The notes beneath the pieces are model-generated. The model saw only the letters and a program-made list of their open reading frames with translations. It did not search any database and was not told the origin of the DNA. A DNA stretch of 5,638 nucleotides from J088 sp003695505 [NCBI: Candidatus Dadabacteria bacterium] (GTDB lineage: Bacteria; J088): NCBI GenBank assembly GCA_003695505.1, contig RFIY01000346.1, forward strand, positions 1 through 5,638, read 5' to 3'. This document shows, piece after piece, positions 1 through 5,242 of the stretch. The position numbers were made by a program, and so were the translations under genes. How positions within the stretch are numbered: position 1 is the first letter of the stretch; the number at the start of each line of letters is the position of its first letter.

Positions 1-1265
1 CTGTCGCGTGTCAGGGTGCTGATCTCTTTCGGGCCGGCGTATTCTCGCCGCTCACAGGCGTCCCAGATCTCAGGGAACAGCTCGACCATCTGCTTGTCCA
101 TCACGCTCCAGAGGTGCTCGATTTCCTGGTCTTCGGGGTCGCTCGAACAGATCGTCCCGGACACGAGCACCTGCTTGCCCGGAGGCGCGGCATTCTCGTC
201 ATAGAAGGTGTGGTTGACCATGAACAGGATGACCTCATCCGGTTTGTGTCCGGCGCGTACTGCGTCGTGGCGTTCCTGGTTCCACCATGAATCGTCGGAG
301 TAGACGACGTACATCGCTACATCCATGACCGGGCGATCCAGGAAGTATCGAATACTCGTGAAGCCCCAGCCTGGTTCGAGCTTCTTGACGTAGTCCACAT
401 AGTCTTCGGGCAACACACCTGGTTCGACCAGCTTCAGTGCCGTCGGCTGGATGCCGGCCGAGCTGATCACGACCGGCGCGCGGAACTCGCCATGTCGCGT
501 CTGGATGCCGACCGCACGGCCGTCCTCGACGATGATGTGATCGACCTTGCAGTTCTTGATCAGCGTGCCGCCAAGTTCTTCGAAGCGGGCAACCATGTCG
601 CGCGCCAGTTTGGCGAAACCGCCGCGATACTGGCCGCCGCCGCCGTGCACCATCATGTGGCGCATGATGCGGATCTGTTCCGACGCCGCGACCTTGTCGA
701 TCGGCTCGGCGATCGACGCGTTGGCGTGGAAGGCCATATAGCTGTAGACCTCGTAGGGCACGTCGAAGCGTTGCATGTAGTCGTGCATCGAGATCGCGTC
801 GAGTTCGTCCATCTGGTCTTCGGGCGTGGACAGCATCTCGGTCATGAATTGCATCGCCTTCATCTGGTCCGCCGGGTCGTCGAGCTTCCAGAGCTTGAAG
901 AAAGGACGCGGATCGGCCATCGCCTGCGGTTGCGACACGACGTTGTAGTCTTTCCAGTCGTGTCGTCGGTAGGCGAGCGTGATGACATTGCGGTCGTCTT
1001 CGCACTCCAGGGCGGCCTCCCAGCGGTCGCCGATCCCGATTTCGTCATAGACATCCTTGAACGCCGGAGCCCGCATCGGTACCTGGCCGTGTGGGAACAG
1101 GTCGTAGGCGTAGCCGTCGCGCTCGATGCTGACCATCTTGCCGCCGAGGAAGTTGTTTTTCTCGACGAGCAATGTGTTCACGCCGCGGTGCTGCAACAGC
1201 GCAGCCGCCGCTGCGCCGCCGGGGCCGCTGCCGATCACGATTGCATCAAACTGATTTTGTTCCAT
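1..1265 (-). CDS. CrtI/phytoene desaturase-like FAD-dependent oxidoreductase, C-terminus cut by window edge
   Basis: Reading down from the ATG at 1265, the frame stays open for 421 codons to the window edge, so the C-terminal part is missing. The N-terminus has the dinucleotide-binding motif GSGPGG (residues 12-17) followed by LLVEK with the ribose-binding Glu at 35, then FLGGKM (39-44). This is the usual FAD site of the phytoene desaturase/amine-oxidase superfamily (COG1233). Around residues 208-272 the segment HGGGGQYRGGFAKL, then VDHIIVEDGRAVGI, then VVISSAG, matches the mid-protein substrate/FAD part of that family. The C-terminal FAD motif would lie off-window. Such enzymes desaturate, isomerise or saturate hydrophobic polyene or lipid substrates, but no carotenoid genes are visible here and the substrate cannot be named. 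The start is supported by AGGAG at 1273-1277, 7 nt upstream. Expression is probably controlled by the palindrome at 1338-1357. Family assignment is firm; exact function is not. Confidence 0.9.
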   Translation of the reverse strand, partial: MEQNQFDAIVIGSGPGGAAAAALLQHRGVNTLLVEKNNFLGGKMVSIERDGYAYDLFPHGQVPMRAPAFKDVYDEIGIGDRWEAALECEDDRNVITLAYRRHDWKDYNVVSQPQAMADPRPFFKLWKLDDPADQMKAMQFMTEMLSTPEDQMDELDAISMHDYMQRFDVPYEVYSYMAFHANASIAEPIDKVAASEQIRIMRHMMVHGGGGQYRGGFAKLARDMVARFEELGGTLIKNCKVDHIIVEDGRAVGIQTRHGEFRAPVVISSAGIQPTALKLVEPGVLPEDYVDYVKKLEPGWGFTSIRYFLDRPVMDVAMYVVYSDDSWWNQERHDAVRAGHKPDEVILFMVNHTFYDENAAPPGKQVLVSGTICSSDPEDQEIEHLWSVMDKQMVELFPEIWDACERREYAGPKEISTLTRD

Positions 1266-1306
1266 TGCCAGACTCCTCGTATCCAGGATTGCAGGGGGGC
1301 ACCGTG

Positions 1307-1335
1307 ATTGTAACGCGAGGAGAATAAATGTTCAA
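1307..1335 (-). promoter_or_regulatory. Sigma70-type promoter of the FAD oxidoreductase
   Basis: On the minus strand the -35 box TTGAAC (1330-1335) is followed by exactly 17 bp and the -10 box TACAAT (1307-1312). This predicts a transcript start near 1300 and a leader of about 35 nt carrying AGGAG at 1273-1277 before the ATG at 1265. Both boxes are close to consensus. The presumed start lies beside a run of six C residues on the transcribed-sense strand (1294-1299). No experimental support exists in the window. Confidence 0.75.
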
Positions 1336-1357
1336 CTCTATGAACATGTGTTCATAG
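1329..1357. promoter_or_regulatory. Operator-like palindrome with a third half-site over the -35 box
   Basis: Positions 1338-1357 form a perfect 9-bp inverted repeat with a 2-bp centre (CTATGAACA, TG, TGTTCATAG). A third copy of the half-site, TGTTCA, lies at 1329-1334 and forms a second inverted pair with TGAACA at 1341-1346, separated by 6 bp. The third half-site coincides with the -35 box of the oxidoreductase promoter, so a bound dimer would block RNA polymerase. The size and symmetry suit TetR-family repressors, but other dimeric repressors are possible. No regulator gene is next to it in this window. Confidence 0.6.
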
Positions 1358-1452
1358 CATACCGTTCCGGGGTGTGTCAGCAGGCAATTGCAGTGGTTGA
1401 GGCGGGATCAGGGCGCGAGAATGGCCGGACCGCGGATGCAGCAACGCGAGCG

Positions 1453-1474
1453 CTTGCGGTGGGGGAACCGCAAG
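1453..1474. repeat. Inverted repeat, stem-loop without a T-run
   Basis: CTTGCGGT (1453-1460) and ACCGCAAG (1467-1474) are perfect 8-bp complements around a 6-nt loop GGGGGA. It lies about 60 bp beyond the stop codon of the tandem glutaredoxin gene, in its direction of transcription. It could be a 3'-end hairpin that stabilises that mRNA or helps termination, but there is no U-tract on either strand, so it is not a canonical intrinsic terminator. The rest of 1358-1534 shows no convincing gene. Confidence 0.45.
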
Positions 1475-1534
1475 TCTGCCGTGTATCCTTCCGACGCCAT
1501 CACATCGCCGGAGTTGGCGCGGGCTGTGTGAGAC

Positions 1535-2281
1535 TCAGGTGGTGCTGGTACCGTATGTATCGAGCAGATAGTTCACGATCGCGCGTGACTCGAACAGCTC
1601 CGTGCCGGTGTTCGGATCGATCAGGAACGGGATCTGAAAACGGCCGCCACGTTCGTACAGGCGTCGCCGGTTCTCGGTCGTCGGTTCGTTGAGACCGAGC
1701 TTCTCGCGGTACGGGTGCACGAGGAAATCAACCAGGCCGCCCTTGGGCACGTTGTGCACGATGTAGGGAATTTCCAGCTCGCAGAGGACCTCGCGGACGA
1801 GGCGGCAATACGGACTCGACTCGGTGTTGTACAGCTCGAGCAACTGCTCCGGCTGACGGGACGGCCGCACGAACATCCCGCGCCGTCCGCGAAAGGCCGT
1901 CGGCAGTGACGCAACCGCCGTGCTGCGCAGGCGCGCGGGTGGCGAAGTGGTGCCGTAGGTCGCAAACAGATGCTCGATGATGTCGGCCGACTCGGGAATG
2001 ACGCGATCGACATTGGGATCGACCAGCACCGGTACCGTGCCGCCGTGCTCCTCGACGAATGCGCGAAAACGCTGCCCCTTTTTCGGCACCGGATAGATTT
2101 CGGCATCGAGGTCGAGCATGGTCAGTGCGTTGCGCACCTTGCGGCAATAGGGACAGAATTCGCCCTCGTATAACTGCAGCATTTTTTCTGGACGGCGACC
2201 TGGGCTGGTCTGCATCACGCCCAAGCCAAGCTGCGTCAGCGACGCGCCCCACGAAGACAGTTTGTCGAGTTGATCGATCAT
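1535..2281 (-). CDS. Tandem glutaredoxin/GST-N-type thioredoxin-fold protein
   Basis: The 248-residue protein contains two copies of a glutaredoxin or GST N-terminal-like thioredoxin fold. Copy 1 starts near residue 34 (MLQLYEGEF) with the active-site-like CPYC at 43-46, then TVPVLVDPN at 82-90 carrying the cis-proline, then the acidic ESADI stretch at 97-101. Copy 2 starts near residue 146 with SPYC at 156-159, IPFLIDPN at 217-224 and ESRAIVNYLL at 231-240. The second copy has lost the first active-site Cys and keeps the second. No all-alpha GST C-terminal domain follows, so calling it a full glutathione S-transferase would be wrong. Proteins with this double-domain layout are known in bacteria and plastids, with no settled function that I can name; a glutathione-linked redox role is inferred. 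The start at 2281 is supported by GGAG at 2289-2292, 7 nt upstream. It follows the AbrB-type gene by about 97 bp on the same strand and may share its transcript. Confidence 0.85.
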   Translation of the reverse strand: MIDQLDKLSSWGASLTQLGLGVMQTSPGRRPEKMLQLYEGEFCPYCRKVRNALTMLDLDAEIYPVPKKGQRFRAFVEEHGGTVPVLVDPNVDRVIPESADIIEHLFATYGTTSPPARLRSTAVASLPTAFRGRRGMFVRPSRQPEQLLELYNTESSPYCRLVREVLCELEIPYIVHNVPKGGLVDFLVHPYREKLGLNEPTTENRRRLYERGGRFQIPFLIDPNTGTELFESRAIVNYLLDTYGTSTT

Positions 2282-2378
2282 GGCATGACTCCAGGGAACT
2301 GGTTAAGAAATATGGTACAGGCCTCAGCCGCCTCGGTGAGCAATCCCGCAACGGGTGCACATGTGCCCCGCAGAACGA

Positions 2379-2651
2379 TCACTCGTTTATCAGCGGGCCA
2401 CTGATCGTGGCAATCCGGTCGTCTCGCAGGTCTTGCAGCGCAGCTTCGAGATCATCCGTTGCCGTTGCGCTGTAGACCAGTATGTCGTCCTCGATATGCA
2501 ATGGTGGTTCCGCCGTTACCGGCGTAATGATGATGGAATTGTCGTCCGTCGCGATATTGAACGCAGTCCCTGGCTGAAGTCCCAGTCGACGCCGCAAGGC
2601 CTTTGGGATGACGACCCGGCCAAATTTGTCGATATGAGCCGGCATGGTCAT
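2379..2651 (-). CDS. Orphan AbrB/MazE/SpoVT-type DNA-binding protein (antitoxin-like)
   Basis: The frame encodes about 88-90 residues. Starting from the internal Met at 2645, it opens MPAHIDKFGRVVIPKALRRR, the swapped-hairpin AbrB/MazE DNA-binding domain: K-F/Y-G-R-V-x-I-P-K, then LGLQPGTAF. The last 45 residues are acidic (for example IEDDIL and DDLEAAL), like the toxin-wrapping tail of MazE or VapB antitoxins. I chose 2651 (MTM...) over the longer frame from 2696 because the AbrB domain normally starts within a few residues of the N-terminus and because the likely promoter overlaps the longer version. Met at 2645 is equally possible. There is no Shine-Dalgarno before either start. No toxin gene follows: only 97 bp separate the stop from the tandem glutaredoxin gene. 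It may be an orphan antitoxin or a transcriptional regulator of its neighbour. Confidence 0.8.
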   Translation of the reverse strand: MTMPAHIDKFGRVVIPKALRRRLGLQPGTAFNIATDDNSIIITPVTAEPPLHIEDDILVYSATATDDLEAALQDLRDDRIATISGPLINE

Positions 2652-2652
2652 G

Positions 2653-2692
2653 TTTTGCCATAAATGTTGGCAAAAAGGCAATGTCAATGCCA
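2653..2692. promoter_or_regulatory. Inverted repeat and half-sites over the AbrB-type gene promoter, possible autoregulatory operator
   Basis: TTTTGCCA (2653-2660) and TGGCAAAA (2668-2675) are perfect 8-bp inverted copies with a 7-bp centre. Related half-sites follow at 2676-2681 (AGGCAA) and 2688-2692 (TGCCA, inverted relative to TGGCA at 2668). All lie immediately upstream of the AbrB-type start and cover its predicted promoter. Proteins of this fold commonly bind inverted repeats in their own promoters, so autoregulation is a reasonable inference. Confidence 0.5.
2659..2687 (-). promoter_or_regulatory. Predicted promoter of the AbrB-type gene
   Basis: On the minus strand a perfect -35 consensus TTGACA (2682-2687) is followed by 17 bp and a weak -10 TTTATG (2659-2664, 3 of 6 consensus). 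Transcription would begin near 2652, essentially at the ATG at 2651. This would explain the missing Shine-Dalgarno by making the mRNA leaderless. The weak -10 keeps confidence low. Confidence 0.4.
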
Positions 2693-2725
2693 TCATCCCG
2701 CGTCGAGTCCGACTCTCCGCCTGAA

Positions 2726-2734
2726 TGCTATGCT
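2726..2734 (+). promoter_or_regulatory. Possible extended -10 promoter for the spermidine-synthase-like gene
   Basis: TG-C-TATGCT is an extended -10 element (4 of 6 in the hexamer plus the upstream TG) with no good -35 box. It would start transcription near 2741, about 55 nt before the TTG start at 2797. It is the best candidate in this divergent intergenic region but remains a short-motif prediction. Confidence 0.3.
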
Positions 2735-2796
2735 GACATCCCTGGACCAGTGCCGGCTCCGCCGGTTCGCCGCGCGGATGAACGAAAGGGGCGCTT

Positions 2797-3513
2797 TTGC
2801 CGATTTCAGAACTCGATTACCAGGTGACCGAACTCGGACCATTGATCCTGCGGCGGCGCACCGAGCCGCTGCTCGGAAATGTCGACGTCTACGAGGTTTT
2901 GCTCGGCGACGAATATCTGATGAGCAGCCTGTTCGTGGCCGGCGAAGAGGCGCTGGCCGAGCTGGGGCTTGCAAGGTGCGCGGGCGATCGGCTCGATGTG
3001 GTTGTCGGCGGGCTTGGACTGGGCTATACGGCCAATAAGGTACTCGCCGACGAGCGCGTGCGATCGTTGCTGGTCATCGACGCGCTCGAACCGGTGATTC
3101 GCTGGCACCGCGAGGGGCTCGTGCCGCTTGGCCATTCGATCAGAAGCGATCCACGCTGCCGTCTGCTGCACGGCGATTTCTTTGCGCTGGCCGCGTCACG
3201 CGAAGGCTTCGATCCCGACGAGCCAAGCCGCCGTTTCGATGCAATTCTGGTTGATATCGACCATGCGCCAGACAATACCCTGCACGACAGCAACGTTGCC
3301 TTTTATTCGACCGATGGCCTGACCCGTCTGGCGCGTCATCTCAAGCCCGGCGGTGTGTTCGGCCTCTGGTCGAACGATCCGCCGGACGCCGACTTTGTGG
3401 CGTTGCTGGCCAGTGTCTTCGACGCGGCCGAGGCTCGCGAAGTCGCGTTCGACAATCCCTATCAGGGCGGCGAGGCAAAAAACACGATTTACCTGGGCAC
3501 GCGTCCGATCTGA
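2797..3513 (+). CDS. Spermidine-synthase-fold, SAM-methyltransferase-like protein
   Basis: The 238-residue protein has a class I methyltransferase Rossmann core of the spermine/spermidine synthase type (COG0421-like). Residues 68-79 VVVGGLGLGYTA are the glycine-rich nucleoside-binding motif I. VIDALEPV (93-100) supplies the acidic end of beta-2, HGDFFAL (125-131) the beta-3/4 acidic motif, and LVDIDHAPDN (151-160) the position of the catalytic-loop Asp. HLKPGGVFGLWS (181-192) is the typical post-motif strand. It lacks the usual N-terminal beta-barrel extension, and no polyamine gene such as speD or speA is adjacent. Polyamine synthesis is therefore not assured; it could methylate or aminopropylate another substrate. 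The only reasonable start is TTG at 2797, with AAAGGGG at 2785-2791 just upstream: the frame has a TGA at 2779-2781 and no ATG in between. A shorter GTG start at 2824 is less likely. Confidence 0.85.
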   Translation: MPISELDYQVTELGPLILRRRTEPLLGNVDVYEVLLGDEYLMSSLFVAGEEALAELGLARCAGDRLDVVVGGLGLGYTANKVLADERVRSLLVIDALEPVIRWHREGLVPLGHSIRSDPRCRLLHGDFFALAASREGFDPDEPSRRFDAILVDIDHAPDNTLHDSNVAFYSTDGLTRLARHLKPGGVFGLWSNDPPDADFVALLASVFDAAEAREVAFDNPYQGGEAKNTIYLGTRPI

Positions 3514-3650
3514 GTTGCTGCCGCCCGGATTCGTTGGGAAACGTCGGCGCGCACGACCGATTTTGCGGTGGGAGCTGCGTGTCCAGAAGCTCGATCCCCG
3601 GCATTCGGATGTCACGATTTTCCGCTTGCACGGCCCTTCTTGTGAGCAGG

Positions 3651-4046
3651 TCAGACCTTCAGTATTTCCGGCGGGTATGCGGCCAGTGTCGCGTCGGCGG
3701 TGATGATCGTCGCGTGTTCGTGGAGGGCCTGAGCGACGAGCATACGGTCGAATGGGTCGCGATGGATCAAGGGAAGTTCTGCCAGTCGGGCCGCGTGTTC
3801 GTGACGAACCGACAACAGGTCGAAACCGTCCTCGTACTCGGAGAATTCGACCAGCTCGCTGACATCGGATGGGAGCTGCAGTTTCCCCAGTGCGGACTTG
3901 ATGACGCACTCCCAGGTCGACACCGCAGAAAGAAGAATCGTGTTGGCGCCATCCGCGATGATTTCCCGCGCCGTCGCGGACAGCTTCGGTGCGTCAGCCA
4001 ACCACCACAACCATATGTGTGTGTCCAACAGGTAGCGGTCAGTCAT
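3651..4046 (-). CDS. PIN-domain ribonuclease toxin (VapC-like) of a type II toxin-antitoxin pair
   Basis: This 131-residue protein is a PIN-domain nuclease of the kind paired with Phd-type antitoxins. Conserved acidic residues expected to bind the catalytic metal are all visible: Asp8 in YLLDTHIWLWW, Glu46 in VSTWE, Asp97 and Asp100 in HRDPFDRML, and Asp118 in ITADATL. Family members cleave RNA, often tRNA, when released from their antitoxin; this target is not shown here. The start at 4046 overlaps the end of the antitoxin gene by 8 nt, so the two are translationally coupled. The frame stays open much further upstream, but that part overlaps the antitoxin and reads as low-complexity shadow sequence. 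The gene looks intact. Confidence 0.93.
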   Translation of the reverse strand: MTDRYLLDTHIWLWWLADAPKLSATAREIIADGANTILLSAVSTWECVIKSALGKLQLPSDVSELVEFSEYEDGFDLLSVRHEHAARLAELPLIHRDPFDRMLVAQALHEHATIITADATLAAYPPEILKV

Positions 4047-4278
4047 GTTCGAATGATCGCAGGACCTCGTCGGGAAGCGGCGCGTCGAAGTCTGCGGCGA
4101 TTTGGATCCGGCCCTTAAGGCGGCCGGGTTTGCGATCGGGCCGCGGCGTGATTGGTACAAGCTTTGCAATCGGCGTCCCGGCCCTGGAGATGATGACTTC
4201 CTCGCCGGCCTGCACACGCCGGAGCAGGCGCGACAGGTGCGTCTTGGCTTCGTGGATATTGGCTTCGAGTGGGGGCAT
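4039..4278 (-). CDS. Phd/YefM-family antitoxin
   Basis: The 79-residue protein starts MPPLEANIHEAKTHLSRLL, the DNA-binding N-terminus of Phd/YefM antitoxins. It continues with VQAGEEVIISRAGTPIAKLV, the second conserved block. The C-terminus, GRIQIAADFDAPLPDEVL (about 56-73), is the PIN-toxin-binding tail typical of this subgroup. It neutralises the downstream PIN nuclease and, in this family, represses the operon through a palindromic operator. The ATG at 4278 has no Shine-Dalgarno; a run of eight C on the sense strand lies 10 nt upstream instead. The start is still preferred because the conserved ANIHEAK block follows at the usual distance and no other start codon is nearby in frame. Confidence 0.93.
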   Translation of the reverse strand: MPPLEANIHEAKTHLSRLLRRVQAGEEVIISRAGTPIAKLVPITPRPDRKPGRLKGRIQIAADFDAPLPDEVLRSFEHD

Positions 4279-4298
4279 CGGCGAAAAGGGGGGGGCAG

Positions 4299-4323
4299 AT
4301 TAGACCAGACTAAACTTAGTTTA
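4299..4323 (-). promoter_or_regulatory. Promoter -10 and operator palindrome of the toxin-antitoxin operon
   Basis: On the minus strand TCTAAT (4299-4304) matches the -10 consensus at 5 of 6 positions and would start transcription near 4292, giving a leader of only about 14 nt. No good -35 is seen at 16-18 bp. Just upstream, TAAACT (4311-4316), one base, then AGTTTA (4318-4323) form a 13-bp palindrome placed between the -10 and -35 positions. That is where a Phd/YefM repressor would bind for conditional autoregulation. Assignment rests on position and symmetry. Confidence 0.5.
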
Positions 4324-4458
4324 ACATGTGCGACGCGCAAGAACACATCCGTGTACGGGTGCGCGGAGCAGCGGGGTGGTCGCCACGGGGTTGTTCCGGC
4401 AAGCGATTGCGGAAGAAATACATTATTCAAGGCTGACCCGCGGGCTTGACGGCGTAGA
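4324..4458. other. Intergenic stretch with no recognisable gene
   Basis: This stretch between the toxin-antitoxin operator and the nucleotidyltransferase remnant shows no protein with recognisable family motifs on either strand, no tRNA-like cloverleaf and no intrinsic terminator. Open frames crossing it are low-complexity extensions of neighbours. It may be degraded sequence continuous with the pseudogene to its right. Confidence 0.5.
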
Positions 4459-4467
4459 CTCAACAGA

Positions 4468-4482
4468 CAAGTGCAACACTTG
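4468..4482. repeat. Short inverted repeat
   Basis: CAAGTG and CACTTG are perfect 6-bp inverted copies with a 3-bp centre CAA. The repeat lies within the presumed N-terminal part of the nucleotidyltransferase remnant. Repeats of this size arise readily by chance. Confidence 0.25.
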
Positions 4483-4502
4483 CTGGTAGAAGTAACGGTT
4501 GA

Positions 4503-4649
4503 ATCTACCCGTTCAGCGAATATCACGTTGATTTCCTGGTCGTCGGGGCCTTCTTGGTATCGATCCACGCTGAACCCCGGACGACAGGAGACCTCGACCT
4601 GTTTGTGCGGCCGACTCCGGAGAACGCCGCCGACGCAAGGTGTTTCCGT
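4503..4649 (+). pseudogene. Truncated nucleotidyltransferase (MNT/DUF6036-like) remnant
   Basis: In the plus frame beginning at 4503 the translation contains FSEYHVDFLVVGAFLVSI and then HAEPRTTGDLDLFVRPTPE followed by NAAD. This is the catalytic start of small nucleotidyltransferases: a VGA/VGG glycine motif, then about 15 residues on, D-L-D with the two metal-binding Asp, then the R/E-P-T-P-E-N-A helix. Members normally have 20 or more residues before this block and about 100 after it. Here a TGA at 4500-4502 closes the frame on the left, and after NAAD the reading turns into unrelated residues and stops at 4650-4652. Upstream, frame 4459-4491 reads LNRQVQHLLVE, which resembles the usual N-terminus in a different frame, suggesting a small insertion or frameshift. 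No start codon or ribosome-binding site fits. Such proteins occur alone or in toxin-antitoxin and phage-resistance contexts; this copy should be inactive. Confidence 0.65.
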
Positions 4650-5122
4650 TAATCAAACAGAACGATGCCGCCGTCGTGGGTCAGCGTCGGTTGACCGCAC
4701 TGTGGGCAGCGGGGTCGGATGCATGCGTGAAAATCGGGGTCTTCGTCTGCGGCAAATGACCAGGGCATCATGCCGACGTGGCCATTGATGCACGCCTGGG
4801 GCAGCACCCAGGCCATGGCGTAGCGATAATACACAGCCAGTGTCCAGCCGGGGCGAAAGTCGCCACAGATCGGGCAGACCAGCGCCGCATTGCCGAAATC
4901 CACGGACTGGACATCAGACCGCAACACGGCCCCACGAATCGCCGGCCAGTGGCCTTCCGGAATCTCGAAGGTTTCCAGCGCCTCGATCAGCCGCGCTTCC
5001 CGCTCGTCCAGATCGGTCGTCTGCGCCAGGCCGAACCAGTGCGTGCCGGCAAAGCCGGTGCCTGTCTCCACCGAATCGTTGTAATCGCAACTGGTGCATC
5101 TGACGGTGTAACACGCGCCCAT
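4649..5122 (-). CDS. Uncharacterised cysteine-rich protein with three CxxC knuckles
   Basis: I do not recognise a named family for this 157-residue protein. Visible features are Cys pairs CTSC (9-12), CPIC (83-86) and CPQC (139-142), plus single Cys at 4, 111 and 134. The first (VRCTSCDYND), second (VCPICGDFRPGW) and third (RCPQCGQPTL) look like zinc-ribbon knuckles, so one or two structural zinc sites are likely. The middle holds an amphipathic acidic helix (about 36-53) and an aromatic stretch WTLAVYYRYAMAWVLP (93-108). The stretch is too short and polar at its ends for a confident membrane segment. No signal peptide is seen. The start at 5122 has GGAGG at 5130-5134, 7 nt upstream. Its stop codon overlaps the end of the nucleotidyltransferase remnant read on the other strand. 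Confidence 0.75.
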   Translation of the reverse strand: MGACYTVRCTSCDYNDSVETGTGFAGTHWFGLAQTTDLDEREARLIEALETFEIPEGHWPAIRGAVLRSDVQSVDFGNAALVCPICGDFRPGWTLAVYYRYAMAWVLPQACINGHVGMMPWSFAADEDPDFHACIRPRCPQCGQPTLTHDGGIVLFD

Positions 5123-5159
5123 GGGTCCGCCTCCGGTTGGTGTGTCGCCTGCTTTTCAG

Positions 5160-5168
5160 ATGCTATCA
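5160..5168 (-). promoter_or_regulatory. Possible extended -10 promoter of the cysteine-rich gene
   Basis: On the minus strand TG-A-TAGCAT is an extended -10 (4 of 6 in the hexamer). It would start transcription near 5153, giving a leader of about 30 nt with the GGAGG site. No good -35 box is present. Two direct copies of CGGGT lie just upstream (5169-5180). Confidence 0.3.
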
Positions 5169-5242
5169 CGGGTACCGGGTCACGTTGTGAGCCGGTGCCG
5201 CCGGTATTCATGGAGTCAGCACGCGATGCGTTGCGAGCTGCG

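Noticed and set aside
235-1005. 256-codon minus-strand open frame overlapping the oxidoreductase
   Set aside because: It is a shifted frame of the same strand with very Arg-rich, low-complexity sequence; the true frame carries the FAD motifs.
492-1307. 271-codon open frame on the plus strand opposite the oxidoreductase
   Set aside because: It is antisense to a convincing FAD enzyme, lacks domain motifs, and its Arg/Val/His-rich composition is typical of a shadow frame in high-GC DNA.
2357-2366. Ten-base palindrome GCACATGTGC upstream of the tandem glutaredoxin gene
   Set aside because: It is short, of a kind frequent by chance, and not placed on a recognisable promoter.
3514-3650. Possible terminator between the convergent methyltransferase-like and toxin genes
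   Set aside because: Only 4-bp stems are present and no T-run follows on either strand.
3196-3909. 237-codon minus-strand open frame crossing the methyltransferase-like gene and the toxin
   Set aside because: It overlaps two well-supported genes and is Arg-rich without motifs.
4047-4568. N-terminal extension of the PIN toxin frame up to an ATG at 4568
   Set aside because: It runs through the antitoxin in another frame and has no family similarity; PIN proteins start just before the LLDTH motif.
4471-4788. 105-codon plus-strand open frame over the nucleotidyltransferase remnant
   Set aside because: It is in a different frame from the nucleotidyltransferase block and runs into the cysteine-rich gene; only its first codons may echo the lost N-terminus.
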